DNA of 64,000 nucleotides from Ruminococcus sp. FMBCY1 (GCF_023921805.1 NZ_CP074197.1:1426001-1490000), one strand, 5' to 3'; numbered from the stretch's first letter, positions 34,473 to 42,246 are shown. The notes: generated by a model from the letters alone, not told the origin. Numbers and translations are program-made.

Positions 34473-34793
34473 TATCGTCGCCTCCTTAAAAATTTTGCCG
34501 AACCGTTTTTGCGGTTCTTCGTTAGTTGGCGGGCGTTCGCTTTAGAACTTTTTTAATAACACAGCCGGGTGTTTCACCACCCTGCATTAAAAAACCCGTT
34601 TAACTATTCAGTTAACCGGGACGTTCTGAAAGCTTCTTGAGCATAGCTATAGACACAGCAACCCCTATGTCAAAGTATGTTCAGTGTTTCATTGTAAATC
34701 GCCCGGTTTAAAATCGGACATACTCCACGGAAAAACCGACCTGTTTCAGCCGCAACCTCCCGCTTCATCGCATATCTATATTGCAGTCACGCA
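34473..34793 (-). ncRNA. Structured 5' leader of the S10 operon with attenuator (candidate)
   Basis: From the promoter at 34800-34828 to rpsJ there are about 320 nt without a gene. Stems seen on the minus strand, from the rpsJ side: GAACCG/CGGTTC (34500-34517), GGGTG/CACCC (34567-34582) and a 10-bp stem with a U-run (34589-34620). The upstream half (34621-34790) is GC-richer than normal intergenic DNA here and contains several G-runs. No minus-strand gene lies upstream, so the internal terminator can only act on this leader. Regulation by a ribosomal protein is an inference. Confidence 0.6.
34589..34620 (-). terminator. Intrinsic terminator inside the S10 leader (attenuator)
   Basis: CCCGGTTAAC-TGAATA-GTTAAACGGG on the minus strand pairs over 10 bp with one mismatch or wobble and is followed by TTTTTT. 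It lies about 170 nt after the likely transcription start and about 120 nt before rpsJ. Confidence 0.8.
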
Positions 34794-34799
34794 AGCATT

Positions 34800-34828
34800 A
34801 TTATACAATATGTTCCCCTATTTTGCAA
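34800..34828 (-). promoter_or_regulatory. Promoter of the S10-spc-alpha cluster
   Basis: TTGCAA and TATAAT on the minus strand with 17 bp between, placing transcription start near 34793. Confidence 0.75.
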
Positions 34829-34887
34829 GCTTTTAGCAAATATAGCGTTATAGAACTTTCAAGAAATTTTAAATATATTTTTGTGCA

Positions 34888-34907
34888 ATTTGACATTATT
34901 GTCAAAT
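34888..34907. promoter_or_regulatory. Operator-like palindrome at the cobO promoter
   Basis: ATTTGACA-TTAT-TGTCAAAT is a perfect inverted repeat with 8-bp arms. It overlaps the -35 box of the plus-strand promoter, and its TTGAC-N6-GTCAA core is like Crp/Fnr-family sites. The regulator is unknown. Confidence 0.6.
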
Positions 34908-34927
34908 CAGCGCTAAACATATATAAT
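34899..34927 (+). promoter_or_regulatory. Promoter of the adenosyltransferase gene
   Basis: TTGTCA, 17 bp, TATAAT; 33 nt before the GTG start. Confidence 0.7.
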
Positions 34928-34959
34928 TATACTCATACAAAGTTTTGGAGTTGATTTTT

Positions 34960-35475
34960 GTGAAACACATTTATTACGGCGACGGCAAGGGCAAAACCAC
35001 AGCTGCAATAGGTCTTGCGGTCAGAGCGGCAGGCAGTAAAATGAAAGTGCTGTTTGTACAATTCTTAAAAACAGAATTTTCGGGAGAAAGGCATATACTG
35101 AGCCATACCGAAAATGTTACTCTTACATTCTGCCCGCTTGAGCTTAAATTTACTTTTGATATGGACGATAAAGAAAAGGCACAGGCTGCAAAAATATTTA
35201 AAGGTATTTTCGACAACGCCGTTACAACCGCTCTTACCGAAAAGTATGATATGGTTGTGCTTGACGAGGTGTTTGAGGCAATCAATGCCCATATGCTTTC
35301 CGAGAGCGAGGTTTACGAATTTATAACAAACGCACCGTCAAGTATGGAAATAGTTATGACAGGACACAATCCTCCGCAAAAATTTATGGATTGCGCAGAT
35401 TATATTACCGAGTTCAAAAAAATCAAGCACCCGTATGACAGGGGAATTACAGGCAGAATAGGAATTGAGTTTTAA
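34960..35475 (+). CDS. cobO: Cob(I)yrinic acid a,c-diamide adenosyltransferase (CobO/BtuR family)
   Basis: 171 residues. The enzyme attaches the adenosyl group from ATP to a reduced corrinoid, making the coenzyme form of B12. YYGDGKGKTTAAIGLAVRA is the atypical P-loop at the N-terminus, VVLDE is Walker B, and the C-terminal HPYDRGI matches the family end. GTG at 34960 has GGAG 9 nt upstream; a TTG at 34945 overlaps that site. No other B12 gene and no cobalamin riboswitch is nearby, so it probably serves corrinoid salvage. Confidence 0.88.
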   Translation: MKHIYYGDGKGKTTAAIGLAVRAAGSKMKVLFVQFLKTEFSGERHILSHTENVTLTFCPLELKFTFDMDDKEKAQAAKIFKGIFDNAVTTALTEKYDMVVLDEVFEAINAHMLSESEVYEFITNAPSSMEIVMTGHNPPQKFMDCADYITEFKKIKHPYDRGITGRIGIEF

Positions 35476-35500
35476 CGGACAGCTTCGGCTGTCTGTTTTT
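35476..35500 (+). terminator. Intrinsic terminator of cobO
   Basis: CGGACAGC-TTCG-GCTGTCTG followed by TTTTT, directly after the stop codon. Confidence 0.9.
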
Positions 35501-35656
35501 CTTTATATAATGTAACACTTTATCTTCATTATCATACTATATACCGAGGGACAAGTAAAGTTTCTCGCAAAATAAATGAAGTAAAAAATAAAAAAGCAAA
35601 TAAAATTTAAGATGATAATTTTACGGATTTCACCAAAAAGGCAAGGAGGTGAAAAT

Positions 35657-36475
35657 ATGGCAATTATCACAAACTCCGCTTCACTTACCTTTAATAATGA
35701 ACGCACTGCAAGTTCAAACGAAGTCGATACAGAAGTTCGTGAGTCGCAATCCGTCGCTATTGTAAAAGACGCTCTGCTCACAAACTATGTACCGGGAGAG
35801 CCTGTAGGTTATGTTATAACAGTAACAAACACAGGAACAGGCAATCTTACCGACATTACAGTGTCTGATAACCTCGGAAGTGAAACCACCGCCAAACTGC
35901 TTAGCTATGTAGATAACTCAATAGTTGCTCGCCAAGGGGCAACAGCGCTTTCGCCAAGTGTTACAAGAACCGCCGATTCTCTCGTGATTTCAAATCTCGG
36001 CACACTTGCGGCAGGACAGTCGATTACAATAGCACTGTCACTTCTTCCTTCTGCCGCACAGGCTAACGAAATCACAAATACAGCTACGGTAACGGCAACC
36101 ACTCCTCTTGCCACAACAGTTACCGCATCTGATACAGCAACAATAACACCCGCACAGCAGGAACTTGTAACCTTGCTTAAGGCCGCTCCGTCAACCGTTG
36201 CTTCGGGAGGAGTGCTTCCTTACACTCTGATAGCTCAAAACGAAGGTACGGTTGCCGCAGAAAATATTGTATTTACCGACACTCTGCCTACAGGCTATAC
36301 AGTAACGGGAATTGAGCTTACCGTAAACGGTCAGCCTACAATTATTTACACCGCAGACCAATGGACGCAGGTTGGCAATACCCTCACCTTCCCTACAGGC
36401 ACAGCCGAACCTGTTACAATCCCGGCAGGTTCATTCGCAACAGCAATTATTACAGGTACAGCACCGACAGTTTAA
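35657..36475 (+). CDS. DUF11-domain protein without signal peptide
   Basis: 272 residues, rich in Thr, Ala and Val. Two DUF11-like beta-sandwich domains are seen: about 38-140 (VPGEPVGYVITVTNTGTGNL) and about 175-270 (ASGGVLPYTLIAQNEGTVAAENI). Such domains usually occur in cell-surface proteins, but this one starts MAIITNSASLTFNNER with no signal peptide, membrane segment or sortase motif. ATG at 35657 has a perfect AAGGAGGTG site, and expression may be high. No Cys is present. Spore-coat or envelope roles are possible; none is shown. Confidence 0.8.
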   Translation: MAIITNSASLTFNNERTASSNEVDTEVRESQSVAIVKDALLTNYVPGEPVGYVITVTNTGTGNLTDITVSDNLGSETTAKLLSYVDNSIVARQGATALSPSVTRTADSLVISNLGTLAAGQSITIALSLLPSAAQANEITNTATVTATTPLATTVTASDTATITPAQQELVTLLKAAPSTVASGGVLPYTLIAQNEGTVAAENIVFTDTLPTGYTVTGIELTVNGQPTIIYTADQWTQVGNTLTFPTGTAEPVTIPAGSFATAIITGTAPTV

Positions 36476-36491
36476 AATTAAGCATATTAAA

Positions 36492-36522
36492 AAGCGGTGA
36501 CATTCACAAGATGTCACCGCTT
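36492..36522 (+). terminator. Stem-loop after the DUF11 gene
   Basis: AAGCGGTGACAT and ATGTCACCGCTT form a perfect 12-bp stem with a 7-nt loop, 16 nt past the stop. The tail TAACTTTAT is weak, but the stem is strong. It may also serve the converging CPBP gene. Confidence 0.65.
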
Positions 36523-36591
36523 AACTTTATCGGTTCTTTATTAAAAACGGAAATTACAATCAAAAGAAAGTTCGGCATTTATTTTATATTT

Positions 36592-37608
36592 TTATCCGCC
36601 GTACAAAGCATTTGCTATTGTTTCAAAAATCAGCACTGCATATGCAACAACAGTTACAGGAGCCGAAAAGTACACACCGAGTTTTTTACCGAGCGACATA
36701 TTATATCTTCCTTTATATAAAGGAAAGCGGCCACGGTGTTTTACAAGCTCAATTATAGAAAGAACTATTGCCGCAATAATTATTCCAAACACAGCAAGTT
36801 CCATAAGGCCTATAAACATAATCTGTCCGTAATGGTTCATAATGTATTCTCTATTTGCGTCCTTAAGTATATCGGTATCAAGTCCGTTCATACAAAGCTG
36901 TTGAAGCGCCCCTATTGAATTAATAACAAAATGCACTATCATTGACGGAATTATTGAGCGTGTTTTAGCATAGAGTGCGCAGGCAATAATTCCCATACCC
37001 GCTGCATAAACAGTCTGAACACAGTTTGTATGCCACAGTCCGAAAGCCGCACCGGACACAATGATTGCAAACCACTGTCCCATCGGCTCATTATTTCTGT
37101 AAATACTTCCTCTGAATAAAAGCTCTTCAAAGAAAGGAGCGAACAAAGGCAAAGCCACAACCGTTGCAATTACTCCGAAAGGCGAATTACCGAATGAAAT
37201 ATCCGATGTATTTAGCTTTATTCCGAACGACTCAAGGATTGCACTTATAATAGATGACGAAACAGCAATCAAATATGTCAGACCGATTGCTATTATTACA
37301 TACTTACACACCCAACCGGCAGGCTTTGCAGGTTTTACAAAACAAGTTTTCAGCGAAAGCCTTACCCGTTTGCCCCGCAGTTCAGAGAAAATCAGCAGAA
37401 TAAGCGGCATTACAACAAGGTATATAACGCAGTAGCTTATAAGCATTTTAAAGCCGTAGTCATCGTAAAGTGCCGTGCCTTTAAGCAGGTCAAATATAAA
37501 ATATACAAAGTACGAGCTCACCTGCGATAAAATCACAAAACACAAAAGCGGCAGAGAGCTGTAATTTGACAGCGTGCGTATCTCTCGGTTAATAAGTTTG
37601 TTGTTCAT
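36592..37608 (-). CDS. CPBP-family intramembrane glutamic endopeptidase (CAAX/Abi type)
   Basis: 338 residues with about eight membrane segments. The active-site motifs of the Abi/CPBP family are present: FFEELLFRG (EExxxR), a His in FGLWHTNCVQ, and HFVINSIG. In bacteria such proteases mature or give immunity to peptides, or act in envelope functions. No bacteriocin gene is seen nearby. Ribosome site AAAGGATAA upstream of the ATG. Confidence 0.88.
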   Translation of the reverse strand: MNNKLINREIRTLSNYSSLPLLCFVILSQVSSYFVYFIFDLLKGTALYDDYGFKMLISYCVIYLVVMPLILLIFSELRGKRVRLSLKTCFVKPAKPAGWVCKYVIIAIGLTYLIAVSSSIISAILESFGIKLNTSDISFGNSPFGVIATVVALPLFAPFFEELLFRGSIYRNNEPMGQWFAIIVSGAAFGLWHTNCVQTVYAAGMGIIACALYAKTRSIIPSMIVHFVINSIGALQQLCMNGLDTDILKDANREYIMNHYGQIMFIGLMELAVFGIIIAAIVLSIIELVKHRGRFPLYKGRYNMSLGKKLGVYFSAPVTVVAYAVLIFETIANALYGG

Positions 37609-37703
37609 TTAGTTATCCTTTCATTCTGTAACTGTTACATTAAAGTTTCCGCAAATATTTTTAAACGGATGTTTTCCTAAGCGAAGATAATTAAGGTTTA
37701 TCA

Positions 37704-37774
37704 AAATACTTTTATAATTACCCGACAATGAATTATGCTAAACCATAATTTACTCCAACTATCGAAAAAGAACC
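37704..37774 (+). repeat. Interspersed repeat, copy E (right half)
   Basis: TACTTTTATAATTACC, then GCTAAACCATAATTTACTCC and a right end AAAAGAACC. It corresponds to the right half of copies C and D. It lies between the thiT terminator and the CPBP gene start. Confidence 0.75.
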
Positions 37775-37782
37775 TTTTAAAC

Positions 37783-37808
37783 AAGCCTCCCTCATAAGAG
37801 GAAGGCCT
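37783..37808 (-). terminator. Intrinsic terminator of the nadB-nadC-thiT unit
   Basis: Minus strand AGGCCTTCCTC-TTAT-GAGGGAGGCTT, 11 pairs including two G-T, followed by GTTTAAAAGG. It starts 10 nt past thiT. Confidence 0.7.
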
Positions 37809-37818
37809 ATGATTGAAA

Positions 37819-38406
37819 TTATTTTTTGTTTCTTTTAATTGCTCCGAGTTTTTCGCTTCTGAAATCAACCAAAAGTCCCAAAGCAATAGCCGCTACAATC
37901 AAAATGCCAAATTCGGGGAGCATATACAAACCGTTGTATATAAGCGAATACAGCCACACAGGCATACCGTCCGCAAAACCTGCCCACACGGTAATACCGC
38001 TTAAGAAATGGCACAAAAATCTCAACACGCTTGCAAGCAATGCGCCCAAAGCAAGTCCAACTGCCTGATTTTTAATACCTCTGAAAACTCCGCCCAGACC
38101 GATTACGCCAAAGGCAATAAGGTAGTCGAAGAAGAGAATCATAAGAGCTGCCTGCCAAGAAGTTGCATACGCAAAGTTTGACATACCGAAAAGCATCTGA
38201 ATAAGTCCGTAGACAACACCTGTCAGACAACCTACCAACGGCTTGTAACGATAACCGATAATTAAAATCGGCAGCATACTGCAAATCGTAATACTTCCGC
38301 CGTACGGGAACTCGATTTTTATCAGGCTCAATACAGTTGCAAGCGCAACCATAACTGCACATTCGCAGAGCATAATCACATTTTTATTTATTCCTGTTTT
38401 CTTCAT
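37819..38406 (-). CDS. thiT: Energy-coupled thiamine transporter ThiT (ECF S component)
   Basis: 195 residues with six membrane segments. The C-terminal part MPVWLYSLIYNGLYMLPE holds the Trp/Tyr/Asn pattern that binds thiamine in ThiT. It needs a shared EcfAA'T module, which is not in the window. It follows nadC by 34 nt in the NAD operon, and no TPP riboswitch precedes it, although thiT genes in Firmicutes very often have one. A different vitamin specificity, for example a niacin-type S component, is therefore a fair alternative given the neighbours. Confidence 0.8.
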   Translation of the reverse strand: MKKTGINKNVIMLCECAVMVALATVLSLIKIEFPYGGSITICSMLPILIIGYRYKPLVGCLTGVVYGLIQMLFGMSNFAYATSWQAALMILFFDYLIAFGVIGLGGVFRGIKNQAVGLALGALLASVLRFLCHFLSGITVWAGFADGMPVWLYSLIYNGLYMLPEFGILIVAAIALGLLVDFRSEKLGAIKRNKK

Positions 38407-38440
38407 TCTACCCTACTTTTCTTTATTATGTGTATAAAAA

Positions 38441-39283
38441 TTATTTTGCGATTTTAAGCGAAATATCAAATGCCTTTACAGAGTGGGTAAGCGCACCCAT
38501 TGAAATAATGTCAACGCCTGTTTCGGCAATTTCTCTTAAAGTTTCGTCTGTAATACCGCCGCTTGCCTCAAGCAACGCTTTGCCGTTTGTAATCTCAACA
38601 GCCTCTTTCATAAGAGCAGGGCTCATATTGTCAAGCATAATTACATCAACATCAGCCTCAAGCGCCTGTCTTAACTCGTCAAGGTTTCTTACCTCAAGTT
38701 CAATCTTTGTCATATGGCCGAGCTTTGTTTTGAGCTTGGCAACAGCATTTGCAATGCCGCCGCCTGCATCAATGTGATTGTCCTTAAGCATAGCAGCGTC
38801 CGAAAGGTTGTAACGATGATTTCTGCCGCCGCCTACTGTAACAGCGTACTTCTGCAAAGCACGAAGTCCCGGAAGAGTTTTTCTTGTATCTGCAATAGAT
38901 GCGTTGGTACCCTTTACGATTTCAACCGCATTGTGCGTTGCGGTAGCAATACCGCTCATATGCTGAATAAGGTTAAGCGCTGTACGCTCGCCTTTTAAGA
39001 TTGTACGGGTTTTGCCGTAGATTTCCGCAATAATATCGCCCTTTTTGAGCAAATCGCCGTCTTTTTTATAAACCTTAGCCTCAAAACCTGTCGGCTGTAA
39101 AATCTCAAAAACTCGCAGTGCAATCTCAATACCGCAAAGCACACCGTCGCTCTTTGCAAGGAATTTAGCGGTATCTTCCTGTTCCTCGTCAATGAGGTAG
39201 TCGGTTGTGGTATCAAGGTAGTTAATATCCTCAAGCAAAGCTGTTTTTATAATGTTATCTGCATAAATACTGTTGATTAGCAT
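38441..39283 (-). CDS. nadC: Nicotinate-nucleotide pyrophosphorylase (quinolinate phosphoribosyltransferase)
   Basis: 280 residues. It converts quinolinate and PRPP to nicotinate mononucleotide in de novo NAD synthesis. Motifs: GERTALNLIQHMSGIAT, RKTLPGLRALQKYAV (here DTRKTLPGLR), GGGRNHRYNLSD and the barrel end ASGGI. Its ATG overlaps the nadB stop by one base. Confidence 0.96.
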   Translation of the reverse strand: MLINSIYADNIIKTALLEDINYLDTTTDYLIDEEQEDTAKFLAKSDGVLCGIEIALRVFEILQPTGFEAKVYKKDGDLLKKGDIIAEIYGKTRTILKGERTALNLIQHMSGIATATHNAVEIVKGTNASIADTRKTLPGLRALQKYAVTVGGGRNHRYNLSDAAMLKDNHIDAGGGIANAVAKLKTKLGHMTKIELEVRNLDELRQALEADVDVIMLDNMSPALMKEAVEITNGKALLEASGGITDETLREIAETGVDIISMGALTHSVKAFDISLKIAK

Positions 39284-40746
39284 TATTTAATGCCCTCCTT
39301 AAATTCTTCAAGAATAATACTTGCAACGATTGCAATACTTCTTGCCTCTACATAGTCGGGTGTAATTGCAAAATCGTCCGATACAAGGTCAGAGAGAATT
39401 TTCTCAACCTTGTTGTAGCTTTCCTCCGCTTTCTCGGGCTTTGGAAGTACAAAATATGTATCCTGTAAAATCTCTCTTATCTGTGAACGGTAGCCATGCG
39501 GCAACGCCTTGCCCTCAATCGGCTTTTTAATGGGTTGTCTGCCGAGCGGTTTGCGCTCTTTTCTGAGTCTTTCCGTCATTACATTTGCGGCAGTTCTTGA
39601 GAACACAAGCGCCTCAAGCAATGAGTTACTTGCAAGACGGTTAGCGCCGTGCACACCTGTATGCGAACATTCGCCGGCCGCAAAAAGGCCCTCAATAGAA
39701 GTTTCCGAGTTGGTATCAACATCAATACCGCCCATAAGGTAGTGCTGACATGGGAATACGGGAATCTTGTCGACCGTAATGTCAACGCCCTCTTCAAGAC
39801 AGCGCTCGTAAATCATAGGAAATCTGTTTTTAACAAATTCAGCAGGCTTGTGTGTAATGTCAAGATAGAACTTCTCGCTGTGTGTTTTGATAGACTCTCT
39901 GATAACCGCATTAGACACAACATCTCTCGGAGCAAGCTCGCCTCTGCTGTCATAATCCGAGGCAAATCGTCTGCCCTCGCAGTTAAGCAGAACAGCACCC
40001 TCGCCACGAACAGCCTCACTTATCAAAAATCTTTCTCTGTCCTTTTCAGCCGCAAAAGCAGTCGGGTGGAACTGAATTCTTGAAAGGTGCTTGATTTTTG
40101 CACCCATCATATATGCGAAAGCAATGCCGTCACCTGTGGCAATAGCCGAGTTTGTGGTGTATTTATAAACTCTGCCTATACCGCCTGTGGCAAGCAGGCA
40201 GAAGTTACAGCCGTAGGTCTTGCTTTCGCCGTCCTTAACAACACTTACATAAAAGCCGTTAAGCACCTTATCAATCGCATACACAAGGCAGTTGTCAAGA
40301 ATTGTAATATTTTTGCGTGTCTTAACTACCTCAATAAGTGCGTCAACAATCGCCTTACCCGTTGAATCCTTATGATGCACAATTCTGTGTCTGCTGTGAC
40401 CCGCCTCAAGAGTTTTGCACATTGTGCCGTCCTCGTTAAGGTCAAAGTCAACACCAAGCTCCTTGATGTTCAGTACATCCGACGGGCCCTCCGTAACAAG
40501 TTTTTCTACCGCATCAAGAGTATTCTTGTATTTACCTGCAATAAGTGTATCGGTAATATGCAACTTGTAACTGTCGTGAACAGTATCAAGCACTGCTGCC
40601 ACACCGCCCTGTGCCAACGAGGAGTTGGAAAGCGTAAGCTCTTTTTTTGAAACGAGCAAAGCGTTAATATCCTCCGGCAGATTGAGTGCCGCATAAAGTC
40701 CGGCAGCACCTGTACCTACAATTATTACATCAAATTTTTTATCCAT
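39283..40746 (-). CDS. nadB: L-aspartate oxidase
   Basis: 487 residues. This FAD enzyme oxidises L-aspartate to iminoaspartate, the first step of NAD synthesis. The N-terminal dinucleotide fold is VGTGAAGLYAALNL; SLAQGGVAAV, GHSRHRIVHHKD, RFASDYDSRGELAPRDVVSNA and GECSHTGVHGANRLASNSLLEA follow, the last covering the FAD/substrate site. The C-terminal helical domain is short for the family. Quinolinate synthase (nadA), normally next to nadB, is absent from this operon. Confidence 0.95.
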   Translation of the reverse strand: MDKKFDVIIVGTGAAGLYAALNLPEDINALLVSKKELTLSNSSLAQGGVAAVLDTVHDSYKLHITDTLIAGKYKNTLDAVEKLVTEGPSDVLNIKELGVDFDLNEDGTMCKTLEAGHSRHRIVHHKDSTGKAIVDALIEVVKTRKNITILDNCLVYAIDKVLNGFYVSVVKDGESKTYGCNFCLLATGGIGRVYKYTTNSAIATGDGIAFAYMMGAKIKHLSRIQFHPTAFAAEKDRERFLISEAVRGEGAVLLNCEGRRFASDYDSRGELAPRDVVSNAVIRESIKTHSEKFYLDITHKPAEFVKNRFPMIYERCLEEGVDITVDKIPVFPCQHYLMGGIDVDTNSETSIEGLFAAGECSHTGVHGANRLASNSLLEALVFSRTAANVMTERLRKERKPLGRQPIKKPIEGKALPHGYRSQIREILQDTYFVLPKPEKAEESYNKVEKILSDLVSDDFAITPDYVEARSIAIVASIILEEFKEGIK

Positions 40747-40813
40747 TTGTAAAACCCCGATTATATCCGATTATATAAATTTAATTTGCAAATAATTAAT
40801 AGTAAAAATGTTG

Positions 40814-40842
40814 TTTACAAATTTATACCGATATATTATACT
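40814..40842 (+). promoter_or_regulatory. Promoter of hflX
   Basis: TTTACA, 17 bp, TATACT. The -10 box overlaps the -10 box of the opposing nadB promoter by four bases. Confidence 0.6.
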
Positions 40843-40863
40843 ACTTATTAAAGGAATAGTAAA
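40835..40863 (-). promoter_or_regulatory. Promoter of nadB-nadC-thiT
   Basis: TTTACT, 17 bp, TATAAT on the minus strand, about 90 nt before the nadB ATG. Confidence 0.65.
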
Positions 40864-40910
40864 TAAAATGTAAACAAAATCTTTTATTTTCTGACAAAAA
40901 CGGAGAAATT

Positions 40911-42161
40911 ATGGAAATGATAAGTAACGAAGAAAAAATTACGCAGGCTGTACTTGTCAGCGTTGACACAGGCGACTATGACGCAGAGGCTTCTCTTGCC
41001 GAACTTAAAGAGCTTGTAAAAAGTGCGGGTGCAGAACCTGTATTTACTGTCACGCAAAATCTAAAGCGCCCCGAAACAGGCACTTATGTGGGCACAGGCA
41101 AATTGCAGGAAATTTCGGATATTTGCAAACAACAGGAAATCGACTTGCTCGTGTTTGACTGCGAGCTTTCCCCTACTCAAATACGAAATATAGAGGCAGA
41201 AACCGACACACGAACCATTGACCGCACAATGCTTATTCTCGATATATTTGCTCTCCGTGCAAGGTCAAAAGAGGGCAAACTGCAGGTAGAACTTGCACAG
41301 CTAAAGTACCTGATGCCCCGACTTACAGGTAAGGGCGTGGCAATGTCACGACTTGGCGGCGGCATAGGCACAAGAGGCCCGGGCGAAACAAAACTTGAAA
41401 CCGACCGCCGACACATCAGCAGAAGAATGGAAACTTTGAAATCCGAACTTGCCGAAGTGGAGCAGCACCGCTCAATGTTGAGAAAGCGCAGAGAAAAAGA
41501 CGGAGTAATCACCTGTGCAATTGTCGGTTACACAAACGCAGGAAAATCCACCCTTATGAATTATCTTACCGATGCGGGTGTGCTTGCTCAGGACAAACTT
41601 TTTGCAACTCTTGACCCTACATCAAGGGCGCTCAAACTGCCGAGCGGCGTTACGGTTATGATGATTGACACGGTAGGACTTGTACGCAGACTTCCGCACC
41701 ACCTTGTTGAGGCTTTCCGCTCAACTCTTGAAGAGGCGGCTCTGTCAGACATTATTTTGAATGTATGCGATGCCTCGAGCGATGAGACAAGAGTGCATAT
41801 GCAGGTTACAACCGACCTTTTAAATTCACTCGGCTGCGGCGACACTCCTATCATTACCGTGCTCAACAAATGCGACCTTTTGGAAGAAGAGAGTTTTCCG
41901 CAGGAGATAGGCTCATATGTCAAGATAAGCGCCAAAAACGGCACAGGCATTGACGACCTTTTAAAAGCTGTTGACGATAACCTCCCCGTAAGAGTAAAGA
42001 AAGTTTCTCTGCTTATTCCTTTTTCCGATGCCGGACTTGTGGCAGAAATCCGTAAAAACGCAACCCTGATTAACGAAGAATATGTTGCAGAGGGAATTAA
42101 GGTTGAGGCAATCCTTGACGAAAAGCTGTATTCTAAAGCAGAAAAATATATTGTTGATTAA
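40911..42161 (+). CDS. hflX: GTPase HflX
   Basis: 416 residues. A ribosome-associated GTPase that splits stalled 70S ribosomes under stress. The N-terminal HflX domain (GTGKLQEISDICKQQEIDLLVFD, LSPTQIRNIE) and the GTRGPGETKLETDRR linker precede the G domain: G1 GYTNAGKST, G3 DTVGLVRRLPHHLVEAF, G4 NKCD, G5 SAKNG. ATG with GGAGAAATT upstream. PAP2 and two further genes follow on the same strand after an 85-nt gap. Confidence 0.96.
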   Translation: MEMISNEEKITQAVLVSVDTGDYDAEASLAELKELVKSAGAEPVFTVTQNLKRPETGTYVGTGKLQEISDICKQQEIDLLVFDCELSPTQIRNIEAETDTRTIDRTMLILDIFALRARSKEGKLQVELAQLKYLMPRLTGKGVAMSRLGGGIGTRGPGETKLETDRRHISRRMETLKSELAEVEQHRSMLRKRREKDGVITCAIVGYTNAGKSTLMNYLTDAGVLAQDKLFATLDPTSRALKLPSGVTVMMIDTVGLVRRLPHHLVEAFRSTLEEAALSDIILNVCDASSDETRVHMQVTTDLLNSLGCGDTPIITVLNKCDLLEEESFPQEIGSYVKISAKNGTGIDDLLKAVDDNLPVRVKKVSLLIPFSDAGLVAEIRKNATLINEEYVAEGIKVEAILDEKLYSKAEKYIVD

Positions 42162-42167
42162 TATTTA

Positions 42168-42196
42168 TTGAAAAAACAACCGCCGTTTGCTATAAT
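42168..42196 (+). promoter_or_regulatory. Promoter of the PAP2 gene set
   Basis: TTGAAA, 17 bp, TATAAT, starting 6 nt after the hflX stop; it separates the following three genes from hflX. Confidence 0.65.
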
Positions 42197-42223
42197 ATGT
42201 ATATAAACATATCAGCAAGCGGC
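42182..42223. promoter_or_regulatory. Palindrome covering the -10 region of the PAP2 promoter
   Basis: GCCGTTTGCT (42182-42191) and AGCAAGCGGC (42214-42223) are inverted copies with one mismatch; the middle is again symmetric (ATATGT-ATATAA-ACATAT). The whole 42-bp unit spans the -10 box and the likely start of transcription. Confidence 0.55.
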
Positions 42224-42246
42224 ATATAACATTAATAGGAGAAATT

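Larger units (their letters stand above)
40811..40877. promoter_or_regulatory. Inverted repeat enclosing the divergent nadB/hflX promoters
   Basis: TTGTTTACA (40811-40819) and TGTAAACAA (40869-40877) are exact inverted copies 49 bp apart. One includes the hflX -35 box, the other lies just upstream of the nadB -35 box. This looks like paired operator half-sites or two sites of one regulator. Confidence 0.55.

Noticed and set aside
34974..35285. Minus-strand 103-codon open frame
   Set aside because: Antisense to the adenosyltransferase gene, whose P-loop and context are clear.
38407..38440. TPP riboswitch before thiT
   Set aside because: The gap is only 34 nt and has no CTGAGA-type motif, too short for a TPP aptamer.
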